A stretch of DNA of 64,000 nucleotides, taken from NCBI GenBank assembly GCA_050084985.1, contig JBITNC010000001.1, positions 57,474,001 through 57,538,000 of the forward strand. The letters run 5' to 3'. The translations under genes and the position numbers were made by a program. Origin of the DNA: Nageia nagi. Taxonomy: Eukaryota; Pinophyta. The stretch's first letter is position 1, and the number at the start of each line of letters is the position of its first letter. The notes under the pieces were generated by a model, which had not been told where the DNA came from, did not search any database, and saw only the letters and a program-made list of their open reading frames with translations. Positions 23,631 through 35,460 of this stretch are shown here, in pieces.

Positions 23631-24780
23631 CTTGCTCGCAATATTGGGATAGAGCATAGATAAAAGATGAAAGAGAGAGTTTTCCTTCAAAAAGATACAA
23701 GTAGAGATGAGAACAAACTTTTATATCTTTGAGAAATAAGTATATCTTATTTGAGACTCACTAAAATACCATTTTGATAAAATGGTATATAATACAATCA
23801 TTAACCATAATTGGTTTTTGATCAAAACTAAGTTGACATGTGAGCCTGCATAAGCCTACCCACCGAAGTAACCAACCTACATTCTCAAGATGAAACCTGC
23901 AAGCTACAAGATGCTCATAAACAAGATTAGTTAGATGCATCATATAAACATTCATATCAATTGTAAGATAAATGATCTAACTAATGCCATCCATAAACTA
24001 ATCAATGATACATTATAAGTCATCACAAAGATGCCAAGCTAATACTCATAGTCATCTATTGTATATTAAAGACATGTGTTGATCAATAATGAAAAGAGCA
24101 TATGCACATATGAATCACTTACATATGGATAACCAAATAGTGTTAATAAACACATACTAATTCTTCATATAGTGATAACAAAAACCAAAATGTACCATGA
24201 GTTCCTCACACAGAGCAAACTAACCATGAATGTGTACATTTAAATCAACATTATACAATAAAAAATAGCCTCCTAGGGATAAAGTTGTCATCACAACCAT
24301 GAATTCAAACTTCACTCCCCCTTGAGGAAAACTTAACTACCATAAGAAACTTTCAAAGTGTGCACAACAAAGTTTCTAAAGTGGCTAGTGAACAAATTAA
24401 GAGAGTCAAATTTAAATGAATAGAGCTGCAGTTGTTTCATCAAGAACTTTCTCCCCAATATAACATGATTGGATTTGTGGTACACTATAAGTCATCACTA
24501 AGATTCCAAGCCATTACTTATAGTCACCAAATAGAGGAATGTATAAACAAAGTATACAAACCAAAAAAAAAAGTTCAACAACTTTATTAAGAAGGAAGAA
24601 GTTACAATAGATTCAATAAGAATTCAACCTTTACTCCCTTTTTGAGGGTAACTTCACCAACCCAATAAAATCCATAAGCTTACAAAATTGAGCTTCAGAA
24701 AGGGCATGGTGAACAAATTAGTAGAGTTTAAAACTAATGGACAATACTGCAAGTGTAGAATACCATCTAAAGCCTTCTCT
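23631..24780 (-). other. copia A2 3' non-coding region with internal duplication
   Basis: Between RNase H and the 3' LTR lie about 1.15 kb without ORFs. Two related halves can be seen: 'tacactataagtcatcactaagat' near 24480 resembles 'tacattataagtcatcacaaagat' near 24010, and 'ttcaacctt/ttcaaacttcactccc' near 24305 and 24627 are each followed by similar text. A3 has the same arrangement (about 48400-49200), so the duplication predates both insertions. Confidence 0.5.
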
Positions 24781-25499
24781 CTAGTGAAGTGGGCTTCAAT
24801 TTCTACATGCTTTATTCTCTAGATGGAAAATAGGATTCTTTTCTAAAGTAATAACTAATTGATTATCTAAAAAAATTTGAGATGGATGAACTTTTTAATA
24901 CCTAATTTCTTTCATAAGATGTCTCAACCAAATGGCTTCATGGGTTGTAACTAACCTTGCATGATATTCAACCTCTATGGTGGAGAGAGAAGTAGTGGGC
25001 TACTTATTGGATGCCCAAGAGATAGCACCTAAACTAATACTAAACACATAAGAAGAGGTTGATTTTTTATCATCTTTATCTCCCCCATAGTCAGAATATG
25101 AGAATCCTAAGAGATCAAATAAAAGAAACTTGTCATACTTGAGAACAAGATCCTTAGTGATTACAACATACCTCAAAATTTATTTAACTACATTGAAGTT
25201 CTCAACATATGGATTTTGCATAAAGCAAGCCATCAAATTCATGGTAAAGGAAATATTTGGCTTGGAGATAATCAAATAAAGAAGACTACTAATTAGTTTC
25301 CTATAAGTTGTAGCATCTACCAACTAAGAGTTGGAACTAAAAGACAAAGTGATTCTAGGAGAGACTAGGATTACAACATGTTTGCACTCCTCCATTTCAA
25401 AATGATATACTTGGATTGACTATGGTAAGTATAATCTTTGTATTGGTACATTTGCATGCCAAGGTAGTAGTGTAATAGACCAAGTCCATCATTTCAAAA
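24780..25499 (-). pseudogene. copia A2 RNase H and end of RT, left of the B insertion
   Basis: The reverse complement at 24930-25030 reads LSTIEVEYHARLVTTHEAIWL, the copia RNase H core (normally LSxxEAEYxAxxxAxxEAIWL) with Glu present. RT C-terminal sequence is recognisable at 25200-25350. The gene is interrupted at 25500 by B and resumes at 30499. Multiple stops. Confidence 0.7.
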
Positions 25500-25504
25500 G
25501 TTTC

Positions 25505-25983
25505 TGTTGTGTGTGGAGCAAGATTGTTCAGAGTTCTTTATTTCAGCCGGATGTATACCCCAGGAAGTTTGTACACCCCTGTAAAATCGCCTTGTAAAAG
25601 TATAGTAATTTCTAGTTAATCTGGGTCGTTCATTAGGCGAATGATCTGACGGTAGAACTTATGTTTAGTTTAGGGTTTTTTGTCCTAGAAGGCAACCCCT
25701 CTCTTTGTATGAGAGCATTGTAATAGATGTGCAATTTGGTGAGTGAGAAATAGAGACGTGAGACATGAGAGAAAATAGAGGATATTACAGCAGATCTGCT
25801 GTAGGTTGTATCTCTTCACTTTGCTGGATAATAGAAAGGAAGGACTGGCTATTTGGTGTGGATGTAGCCCAAACTGGGTGAACCACGTATATCTGTGTCT
25901 CTCTTGTTTATGCATTTTCTGTGTCTATATTTTCTGCAATATTTTATGCATTCCATTGCTCTGGAATATATAATTTTCTAACA
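25505..25983 (+). repeat. 5' LTR of copia B
   Basis: Runs TGTTGTGTGTGGAGCA to ...ATTTTCTAACA. Same length as the 3' LTR with no indel between them. Confidence 0.96.
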
Positions 25984-25985
25984 AC

Positions 25986-25998
25986 TGGTATCAGAGTC
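25986..25998 (+). other. primer-binding site of copia B
   Basis: TGGTATCAGAGTC starts 2 bp after the LTR and matches the 3' end complement of initiator Met tRNA in the first 11 bases. Confidence 0.9.
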
Positions 25999-26058
25999 GA
26001 AGGTCTATTTGGCTGATAAACTCACAGGAAAGAAGGATTCCTCGTTCGAGTGGGAGCA

Positions 26059-26873
26059 ATGGCGAAAGATGGTAAGTTTAGGGTCGATAAATTTAACGGC
26101 TAAAACTTCTCACTATGGAAGATGCAGATGGAAGATTATCTGTATCAGAAAGATCTGTACCTACCATTGGGTGGAAAAACAAGCCGACGGATATGATAGA
26201 TGAAGATTGGAACCTTCTCGATAGAAAGGCACTCGGAGCAATACAGTTGAGCCTCACTGCATCAGTCACCTTCAACATTTTGAAGGAAACAATGATAGAG
26301 GGTTTGTTTCAGACGTTGTCGAAACTATATGAAAAACCCTCGACCTCAAACAAGGTATTTCTTATGAAATGGTTATTTAATATGAAGATGTCGGAAGGTG
26401 GATCTGTTGCGAATCATTTAAATGATTTTAATACTGTTACAAGTTAGTTAAGTTCTGTAGAGGTAAACTTTGATGATGAAGTTAGAGCTCTGTTATTCTT
26501 GTGCTCATTACCAGAAAGTTGGAATGGTTTAGTAATGGCCATTAGTAACTCTGTGTCTAGATCTAGTACTTTAAAGTTTGATGATGTTGTCGGTGCTATC
26601 CTTAGCGAGGAAATGCGATGGAAAAGCTCCGATGAGACATCGGGAAATGCTTTGTGTGCAGATTCTAGGGGAAGAAAAATGGAAAAAGGAAAGAGCTCAG
26701 GATATCGTAGTAAATCAAGGAAAGGTAGATCCAAGTCCAGATCGGGGATAGAGTGCTGGAAATGCGGAAAGAAAGGACACCTAAAGAGAGACTGTAGATC
26801 TCGAAAGGGAAAAGAAGGAGATGCACAGCAAGAAAACAATCATGAAGTAAATGTGACAGGTGAGGTGTTATAA
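26059..26873 (+). pseudogene. copia B gag (capsid and zinc knuckle)
   Basis: The likely start is ATG 26059 (MAKDGKFRVDKFNG), followed at once by TAA 26101, then WKMQMEDYLYQKDLYLPLG. A frame change at about 26150-26190 leads into the main frame (DEDWNLLDRKALGAIQLSL, copia gag/UBN2), with TAG at 26445 and TAA at 26871. The nucleocapsid knuckle is intact at 26754-26795: [14 protein letters not shown], preceded by a basic Ser/Arg/Lys stretch. It normally forms the particle and binds RNA. It is the only intact zinc knuckle I found in the window. Confidence 0.85.
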
Positions 26874-28395
26874 GATGCTTTGATTCTTTCTTTCGAAAAT
26901 ATTAATGATTCCTCGGTGGTAGATTCAGGGGCCTCATTCCATGCCACACCTGATAAGAAATATTTTCATGACTATGTTTAAGGAGATTTTGCACAAGTTC
27001 GTTTGGGTGATGATAAACCCTATAAAATTGTTGGAATGGGTAAGGTTCTTGTAAAATAGTAGAATGGAAACCAATGGCTACTAAAGGAGGTAAGGCATGT
27101 TCCAGATCTAAAGAAAAATCTGATTTCAATAGGGCAGTTAGGTAGTGAAGGTTGTGTGACAACTTTCATAGATAAAGCTTGGAAGGTCACCAAAGGAGCC
27201 CTGGTAATAGCAAGAGGTGAAAAGGTTGGTACATTGTATTTATGCAATGGTATTTCTAACTCTGTAAATGCTTTAACTTCCAAAGGAGCAGATGCAGCAT
27301 TATGGCATCATAGGCTCGGACACATGAGTGAAAAGGGGATGAAGATTCTTCACTCAAGAAATTTGTTGCCAGGTTTGAAGAATGTTGATTTGGATTTCTG
27401 TGAGAATTGCATTTATGGAAAACAGAAGAGATTCAGATTTCTCAGAGTTGGTAAAGAAAAGAAGAGCCAAAAATTAGAGCTTGTGCATACAGATGTATGG
27501 GGACCTACTTAGGTATCATCTCTTGGTGGCTCTCGTTATTATGTTACCTTTATTGATGATGCAACTAGAAAAACTTGGATTTATTGTATTAAGAATAAAT
27601 CTGATGTATTTGATACTTTCAAGAAATGGAAAGCTTTGGTTGAGATTGATACAGGAAAGAAATTGAAGTGTCTTAGATCAGACAATGGAGGTGAATATTA
27701 TAGCAAAGAGTTTGATAGGTACTGTTTAGAACATGGAATTCGTAGAGAGAAGACAGTTCCAAGAACACCACAAGAAAATGGTGTGTCAGAAAGGATGAAC
27801 AGGACAATCATGGAGCGTGCAAGGTGCATGAGATTGCATGCAGGATTGCCTTTACAGTTTTGGGCAGATGTTGTACATACTGCTATTTATCTAATAAATA
27901 GAGGGCCTTCAAGTTCCTTGGATGGTGGTGTTCCAGAGGAAGCATGGATAGGTAAAAAGGTAAACTACTCCTTTTTAAAGCCTTTTGGTTGTGAGGCCTT
28001 TGTCCATATTGATAAAGTCAAAGAAATGTACTTTTATTGGATATGGTGTTAATGATTTTGGTTATCGTTTATATGATTATGAAAATCACAAAATCATTAG
28101 GAGTAGAGATGTAATATTCAATGAAAAGGTCTTGTATAAGAATCAGTTGCAGGAAAAGAAACAAGAAAAAGAAAACAAGGAATACGCAGTTCTTGATGAA
28201 ATCACTGAAAAAGTAAAGGTGCCTGAAAATAATAATAACCAACAACCACAACAGCAACAGGCACCCCAAACACCTGAAAGTGGTGTTAGAAGATCTACCA
28301 GGATAAGTAGACCCCCTAAACAATACTTTCCTTCATTATATTATTTATTGTTGACTGATTCTGGTGAACCTGAATGTTATGAAGAAGTAGTGTAG
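26874..28395 (+). pseudogene. copia B protease and integrase
   Basis: Same frame as gag. Aspartic protease active site VDSGAS at 26919-26936. GAG-pre-integrase HHRLGHM...C..C at about 27303-27415. Integrase core has HTDVWGP (first Asp, about 27485), SDNGGEY (second Asp, about 27680) and PQENGVSER (Glu, about 27770), so the DDE triad is kept. Stops: TAA near 26980, tandem TAG at 27057-27062, TAG at 27510-27512, TAG at 28393-28395. A frameshift near 28020, after the FGCEAFVH motif, moves the C-terminal part to another frame; that part is Gln/Lys-rich. Confidence 0.85.
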
Positions 28396-29918
28396 GTTGA
28401 AAGCAGGAAGAAGTGGGAGGTAGCCATGGAAGAAGACATGGACTCCTTAATGCATAACCAGACTTGGGACTTAGTCAGGTTGCCTGCAGGAAAAACTACA
28501 CTGAAGAATAAATGGGTTTACAGGCTGAAGGAAGAAGATGGAGGAAAACAGAGGTACAAAGCTAGACTTGTGGTGAAGGGGTTTGCACAGAAGAAAGGTA
28601 TTGATTTTGATGAAATATTTTCTCTGTTGTTAAAATGAATTCAATCAGAACTATTTTTAGTCTTGTAGCAGTTGAAGATTTGCATCTTGAGCAGTTAGAT
28701 GTAAAGACAACCTTTCTCCATGGGGATTTGGAGGAAGAGATATATATGCAATAGCCACAAGGATATGAGGTGAAAGGGAAGGAGAAACTAGTGTGCAGGT
28801 TGAAGAAGAGCTTGTATGGCTTAAAATAGGCTCCAAGGCAGTGGTATCTAAAATTTGACAAGTTTATGTCTGAACAAGGTTATACTAGATGCCACTCTGA
28901 TCATTGTGTTTATTTGAAAAAGCAAAATGATGGCAACTATATTATATTGTTATTGTATGTAGATGACATGCTTGTTGCAGGGTCTAACATGCAGGAAATG
29001 AATGTGCTCAAAAGAAAATTGGCAAATTCATTTGCAATGAAGGATTTGGGAGCTGCAAAACAAATCCTTGGTATGAGAATCACTAGAGATAGGAAAAATC
29101 ACAAATTAACATTATCTCAGAATGAGTACATACAAAAGGTATTGAAAAGATTTAATATGCACAATGCAAAACTAGTTAGTACACCTTTTGCTAGCCATTT
29201 CAAACTTAGTAAGGAAATGTGCCCAAAGACCCAAGAAGACATGGATTATATGTCTAAAGTTCCATATGCATCAGCAGTTGGAAGCTTAATGTATGCAATG
29301 GTCTGCACAAGGCCTGATATTGCACATGCAGTGGGAGTTGTAAGCAGGTACATGAACAATCCAGGAAAGGAACATTGGATGGCAGTGAAATGGATTCTCA
29401 GATATTTGAAAGGTACCACAAATCAAGCATTATGCTTTGGTGGTTCAAACATTTCCCTACAGGGATATGTTGATGCAGATATGGTAGGTGACAAAGATCT
29501 TAGGAGGAACACTACAGGATATGTATTTACTATTGGTGGAACAGCTGTCAGTTGGGTTTCAAAAATCCAAAGTGTTGTTGCACTTTCAACAACAGAAGCA
29601 GAGTATGTTGCTGCTACAGAGGCTAGTAAAGAAATGATTTGGTTACAAAGGTTTATGGGTGAATTGGGTAAGGAGCATGATATGGGGATGTTATACAGTG
29701 ATAGCCAAAGTGCCATTCATCTTGCAAAGAACTCAGCATTTCATTCTAGGACTAAACACATACAGCTCAAGTACCATTTCATACGATCAGTGTTGGAAGA
29801 TGGAGAGTTAAAGCTGGAAAAGATACATACTAGCCAGAATCCTGCAGATATGCTAACAAAAGTTGTAACCAGGGAGAAACTGAGAATATGCTCAGTTTCA
29901 ATTGGTCTTCAAGGATGA
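28396..29918 (+). pseudogene. copia B reverse transcriptase and RNase H
   Basis: RT begins with NQTWDLV, KWVYRLK and YKARLVVKGF. A one-base loss near 28625 (at the FSPVVK motif) shifts frame. TAG at 28752-28754 and at 28827-28829 (the invariant Gln of GLKQAPRQW) break it. The catalytic YVDD is intact at 28956-28967. The last 350 codons (28866-29918) are open through RNase H: DAD (Trp to Met after it), LSTTEAEYVAATEA, YSDSQSAIHLAKN and HIQLKYHFIR. Ends TGA after SIGLQG. Confidence 0.9.
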
Positions 29919-30001
29919 CGATGAAGATGAGAAACAGCTAGGTCCAAAGAGGAGTCATTGTCCAGCAAATGAAGCAGCGGTGGAGTTGCTACAATCATTC
30001 T

Positions 30002-30014
30002 CCAAGTGGGAGAT
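30002..30014 (+). other. polypurine tract of copia B
   Basis: ccaagtgggagat immediately precedes the TGTTG of the 3' LTR, a typical copia plus-strand primer. Confidence 0.85.
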
Positions 30015-30493
30015 TGTTGTGTGTGGAGCATGATTGTTCAGAGTTCTTTGTTTCAGCCGGATGTATACCCCAAGAAGTTTGTACACCCCTGTAAAATCAC
30101 CTTGTAAAAGTATAGTAATTTCTAGTCAATCTGGGCCGTTCATTAGGCGAATGATCTGACGGTAGAACTTATGTTTAGTTTAGGGTTTTTTGCCCTAGAA
30201 GGCAACCCCTCTCTTTGTATGAGAGCATTGTAATAGATGTGCAATTTGGTGAGTGAGAAACAGAGACATGAGACGTGAGAGAAAATAGAGGATATTACAG
30301 CGGATCTGTTGTAGGTTGTATCTCTTCACTTTGCTGGATAATAGAAAGGAAGGATTGGCTATTTGGTGTGGACGTAGCCCAAACTGGGTGAACCACATAT
30401 ATCTGTGTCTCTCTTGTTTATGCATTTTATGTGTCTATATTTTTTGTAATATTTTATGCATTCCATTGCTCCGAAATATATAATTTTCTAACA
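30015..30493 (+). repeat. 3' LTR of copia B
   Basis: 479 bp, TGTTGTGTG...TCTAACA. It differs from the 5' LTR at about 20 sites; only two are transversions (A/T near the start, C/A near the end). Confidence 0.96.
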
Positions 30494-30498
30494 GTTTC

Positions 30499-31280
30499 CT
30501 TAAGTTTGGATATGCAATCTTGGATGAGGTCTATATTATTCCCTATAATGAACAAATCATCCACATAGAGAAGAATCAAAATCAAGTCTTTTCCTTGGTT
30601 GAGTACATAAATATTTGTGTCAAAGAAGCATTTAGAAAGTCTAATGTTTGTAAAGTATCTTGAAATCTTTTTATACTAGGCCCTAGGTGCTTGCTTAAGT
30701 CCATACAAAGACTTCTTTAACTTGCAAACAAAAAATTCTTTACCTTCCATAACAAATCCTTCTGGTTAGCTCATGTAAATTTTCACATCTAAGTCACCAT
30801 TGAGAAAAGCATTCTTGACATCAAGTTGAAAAACTTTTCATCCTGACAGTAGACATCTTTGCCACTAGAGTAAAGGTTTCCTCATAATCAACTCCATATT
30901 TTTTAAGAAAAACCCTTAGCTACTAACCTTATTTTGTATTTCTCAATCTCTCCAATTGAAAAATAATTAACTTTGTAAATCTATTTATTACCAATCACAC
31001 TTTATTCATCTAGATAATGAACCAAATCCTATGTTTGATTCTTCATTAGAGCCTCATACTCCACATTCATTGCATTCAACCAACACTCATGCTTTAAAGC
31101 TTCTTTGAAGGATGAGGGCTCATTCTTGCTATCAATTTTGGAAAATAAAGATTTATTAATATTCATACTACTTGTTATCATTTTTGTTGGAGAGTTTTGT
31201 TCTTTAGGTGACATATCCATACTGACATCCATCCAGTTAGGTGCAATAAAAAAAATCATCACCCTCATCTAGGTTTTTAT
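30499..31280 (-). pseudogene. copia A2 reverse transcriptase, right of the B insertion
   Basis: The reverse complement shows LLYVDDLF (YVDD at 30567-30556) and upstream ECWLNAMNVEYEALMKNQT (ORF 31268-31029), the start of copia RT. Stops and small indels lie between. The RT continues on the far side of B at 25499. Confidence 0.8.
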
Positions 31281-31299
31281 AAGAATCAGACTCTTTAGG

Positions 31300-32140
31300 A
31301 AGTTCATTGAACTTTACATCCATAAAAATAAAGACTGCCATGGAGAAAGGTTGATATAGCCTGTAGCCTTTATGTTGATTAGCATAGCCATAAAAATACA
31401 CTTTTTAGATCTCTTATCCAACTTCTTCCTTTTCTTAGGAACAAAAAAGGCATAATCATCATAGCCAAAGACCTTGAAGTGAGATATGTTAGGTTTATTT
31501 CTTATCCATGCCTCATATAGAGTTTTGGTTTCAATTTCTTTTGTAGGACATCTGTTTAAGATGTAGAGTGCAGTATTTATGGCTTCACCCCATAAGAAGC
31601 TAGGAAGATATCTCAACATACATCTTGCCATTTTCTAAATGATCTTATTTTTTCTTTCAGTTACACCATTTTATAGATGAGTGTAAGGGATCATAAACTA
31701 CCTCTTGATTTTATAATTGGTACAAAAATCATTTAATTCATTACTATTATACTCACCCCCATTATCATATCTCAACATCTTAATTTTGAATCTAGACTGA
31801 TTTTCAATCAAAGTTTTGAAATATTTGAACCTTTCAAAGGTTTTATCCATATGCTCTAGAAGATAACCAAATGTCATCCTATTGAATTCATTGATGAAGG
31901 TCAAGATATAAGATGCTCCTCTAAATGACTTAATAAAAAATAGACCCATAAAATATGAATGCACAAGATAAAAAAATTTATTTGTAGTTGTTGCCTTATC
32001 TCTCTCAAATATATAGGCTATCATAAGAAATTATTTATCTAAAATATGGTTAAACTTATTGTTAGAAAGGTCAAATAAATTACCTTTACCAACTTTCAAA
32101 CTCATAGTCATTACGTTGTCTCTAACAACTAATGTACCAT
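31300..32140 (-). pseudogene. copia A2 integrase remnant
   Basis: ORFs 32024-31698 and 31631-31314. The core retains the second Asp in LRYDNGGEYNSNEL. The first motif is VHSYFMG, where copia elements have VHSDLMG, so the first catalytic Asp is Tyr. The C-terminal part has YLPSFLWGEAINTALYILNR and FKVFGYDDYAFF. The gene is inactive. Confidence 0.8.
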
Positions 32141-33117
32141 TCATGAGGGAAGTTTCAAATATATAAATCAATCATTAAGTCATTTTGATAACATTATTAG
32201 AGGCTATACAAAAGCCTTCAAACAAATGCCTTATTTAATATGCCACAAGATAAGATTTACTTGACCATGACATCTTAACTATAGAAAGCCATAAGTCAAC
32301 TTCTCTATAGATAAGTACAAATAGTAAATAATGCCAACTTGACCATGATACTATTCAAGATGCAAATAATGGATGAAGGTAGCATTAATCCATTAATAAG
32401 GATTCAACTTCCATTAATGCATAAATACACTTCTCAATAATATAAGTAAATTAGTATTTATCCATAATGGATAAACTTCCTACTAATGGAAGTAAAGTGG
32501 CATAAGGCAAACCTTTTCAATTATGGAGAAGAGAAAACTTTTTAACCTCTCCATCACCTTTTTAACCAATCATAAAATTTTCAACCATGGAGAAGGGTAA
32601 ACCTTTTTAACCACTCATCAAATTTTCAACCATGGAGAAGGGTGAACCTTTTTAATCACTTCATCAAATTTTTAACTACGAAGAAGGATGAACCTTTTAA
32701 CTACTCTATCAAATTTTCAACTATGGAGAAGGGAAAACCTTTTAACTACTCCATAAAAAATTTTAACTATGGAGAAGAGCAAACCTTTTAACTACTTCAT
32801 CAAAATTTGCCACTATGGACAAGGGCGAAACTTTTAACTACTCTATCAAAATTTGCAACTATGGATATCAACAAGTGCACCATCATTATTTAGCAAGAGT
32901 TTTCATCCAACTAAGGATACAAGAAAAAATTCATAATTATATAAATTAATGTGCACAATTTCATCACAATCCATAAAAAAAGATCATTTGTACAAAATAT
33001 TTGCATCATTATTGCAAACTTAATCTTTACATGAGAAAAGATAATCAACATATCATAATCAAATATCTATATATCCAACATTTTATCATCACCAAATATC
33101 ACTCATGGGAGAGTATG
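32141..33117 (-). other. copia A2: gag region replaced by unrelated DNA
   Basis: A1 and A3 have gag here; A2 has none. Instead there is AT-rich sequence (32141-32510), the minisatellite at 32518-32864, and more AT-rich sequence joining the leader at 33118. Total element length stays close to A3, so this looks like a replacement, not a simple deletion. Confidence 0.6.
32518..32864. repeat. minisatellite, about 45-bp units, seven to eight copies
   Basis: The unit is approximately 'caactatggagaaggg aaaccttttaactactccatcaaatttt'. Units of 44-47 bp start near 32582, 32627, 32674, 32718, 32765 and 32810, with a longer first unit (about 64 bp) from 32518 and a final partial unit. Unit length is not a multiple of three, so it is not coding. 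Confidence 0.88.
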
Positions 33118-34464
33118 TTGAGCTTATTTTCTTATAAATTAGGCCTTCACCTAGATTCCTGCAAGATGAAGCCCAAGTCCTACCAATCTTCAATTTGTTC
33201 ACCTTGGGCAGCGATATACTCTTACAAGGAGAAGTACTAGCTATTTTTCAAAATTATGATGTATGTTGGGTTGACCAAATTAATTATCTTGAATAAGTTT
33301 TTAGTTTTTCTCCTAGGTTATCAGGATAATCCTTGAATTGACAGGCGAACATGTGGTATCACTACATACATGTCTATCCCCCTATATGGAGTTAAATCTA
33401 GACCAATAGAGGACTTAGGGAAATTAAATAGTACCAACTTTTCACCACTTTGGATTATTTGATTAAAAGGCTCCAATCTGCCTTATCCTCACCTCATGGC
33501 TCCCCAAACAAGTCATGTTGTAGAATAAACATGCAAATGTGTTTATTTTAGGAGAAGAAATTTTAAATATTTACGTACTTTGTATATAAAGTTAAGTGAA
33601 AAATAAATAAAATGCTTTAAAAAGAAACTACATCTAACATCATCCATAAGTATGAACCAAAGAGTCCAATGGTTTTTATCATAACCCCTAATGGATCTCT
33701 TTACAAAGGTTCATTAATTTTGAGTAACAACAAATGAGCCTAAGAGTCCAATAGGTTTTGTTGCAATCCCTAATAGATCTCTATACAAAGGATCATTATC
33801 AAAAATTAAAGAATTCTCCCCTTGTTACATTAAAAAAATGGACTTAAATTATTTGCAATTTATCATCAAGAAATTCATAGGCAAAAAAGATTTAAGAGAA
33901 CTTTATCAATCCACATGCACTAGGAAAAAGAAAAAAAAAATCATGTAATTTAAATTTTATCCACATAGCAATAATCATGCATTAGGAAAAAATATTAAAC
34001 CATGCAAAAATAAATTTTATCCATCCACATGTGTGTATCATGTATTAAAATAAAATATTAACCATGCATTCATAAAAAAATTCCCCCCTTTTTATCTTAA
34101 ATACATTATTAATAAAGTCCCTCATTATAATTTGCACTAAGGTTAGAATGATAATTTTAGCAAAATAAAAAATTAACCATACATAAAAATTTGACAATAT
34201 TAAAAAATTAGCCAAAAAAGACTCAAGTTTTTAATGACAATGAATGCACCTAATAGCTCATACTTAAAAAAATATCCTCTTTTTTAAGAAAAAAGCAAAT
34301 AAAACTTAAAAAAGAGCAAGTTTTTTTTTTTTTAATCTCATAAATAAAATCCTCTCTTTTAAAAAAATAAGAACTCCTTATTTTTTAAATAGGAATTCCC
34401 TCCCTTTTTTTAAAAGAGACAACAACACTTTTTTTTATAATATATAAAAAAAATAAAAATAGAG

Positions 34465-34710
34465 GGGATGCACCCCATGAGGGGCTGCATGCCTTTAGCA
34501 TTGCATGCCACCACAATGGGACGATGTGCCTTTGGCATTGCATGCCACCCAATGGGGCACCACTCACCACCCCAATGGAGGTCCGCATGCCATTCTAATG
34601 GGGGACCATGACACCCTAGGAGGCTACATGCCACCCTAATGGGTGGTCATGTGCCACCTCTAAGGGGCTGCACACCACCCCAATGGGGGGTTGCACATTG
34701 GCCTGGGGTT
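34465..34710. repeat. GC-rich degenerate repeat in the A2 leader
   Basis: Irregular repeats of 'gcatgccaccctaatgggg' type: catgcc(a/t)..., caccccaatggggg. Both C-runs and G-runs occur on one strand, so it could fold on itself. Sharply GC-rich against the AT-rich flanks. Confidence 0.65.
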
Positions 34711-34870
34711 TTTTTTTTTTTTAAAAAAAAAAACTTTTTAATAATACAAAAACTTAAAAAAATAAAATAAATTTTTAATACTAAAAAACTGTAAAAGGAA
34801 AAATACAGTTTTATATAAAAATACAATTTTATAAAAACTATAAAAAATACAATTTATAAAAATTGTACAT

Positions 34871-34877
<7 letters not shown>

Positions 34878-34946
<69 letters not shown>
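34878..34946. repeat. (TA)n microsatellite
   Basis: About 65 bp of nearly pure TA dinucleotide, followed by the palindrome attcttttaaaagaat. Confidence 0.95.
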
Positions 34947-35446
34947 TTTTAAAAGAATATATATATTAGTATTGTAAATATTTTTGCAATAATAGCATTA
35001 TAGTTAAAAATTTGAAAACTTTTTAACCATTTCTACATTAAGTAAATACTTGAAAATTTAAGCTATAACAATTCATTATTGCAAAAATTAAGCAAATCTA
35101 CTCAAAATTTGCAATTAAAATAATATTGCTACACATTAAGCAATTTTTCTTAAAAATTGTAACTAACAAACTATTATTAAAAAATAATGCATAGCAATAG
35201 CATAAAAAATTGAGCTAACATGTTAGAATAACAAAAAATATGGTAATAATATCTACTTTGAACAAATTTTGCTAAATAAAACTTTATAATCAAATAACCA
35301 AAAATTAGTTACTAATAAAGCAAAATTTGACAATGAATAAGGTAGGAGGAAGATTATACCTTCAAGCCCTTTTTACCTCAACAAAGTAGATGGAGAAAGA
35401 AGAGGAATGAACCTTCAAGGATGTTGAAGAGAAGCCTCCAAGATGT

Positions 35447-35458
35447 GCTCTAATACCA
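35447..35458 (-). other. primer-binding site of copia A2
   Basis: The reverse complement TGGTATTAGAGC matches the initiator Met tRNA complement at 11 of 12 bases and lies 2 bp from the 5' LTR. Confidence 0.88.
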
Positions 35459-35460
35459 TT

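Larger units (their letters stand above)
25505..30493 (+). mobile_element. Tnt1-like Ty1-copia retrotransposon B, full length (4989 bp)
   Basis: Two 479-bp LTRs are flanked by the perfect 5-bp duplication GTTTC (25500-25504, 30494-30498). A primer site (25986) and polypurine tract (30002) are in place. One gag-pol frame runs gag, zinc knuckle, protease, integrase, RT, RNase H, the copia order; gag and domain spacing resemble the Tork/Tnt1 lineage. By eye the LTRs differ at about 20 of 479 sites (about 4%), 18 of them transitions. The coding region has roughly ten in-frame stops and three frameshifts, so it is non-autonomous today. It is inserted antisense into the RT of A2. Confidence 0.95.
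33118..35446 (-). other. copia A2 long leader
   Basis: It begins next to the gag position with the block shared by all A copies (tatttctt...taggccttcac). It contains two hairpin-forming repeats (33660-33702 and 33742-33782), an AT-rich middle, a GC-rich repeat block (34465-34710), a TA microsatellite and an AT-rich end near the primer site. No sense ORF is credible; the minus ORFs at 34634-34385 lie in the repeat block. Confidence 0.6.

Noticed and set aside
29423-29716. Minus ORF of 97 codons
   Set aside because: Shadow of copia B RNase H on the plus strand.
32518-32864. Regular 45-bp repeats as a possible CRISPR array
   Set aside because: Units adjoin without unique spacers and lie in a plant retrotransposon; it is a minisatellite.
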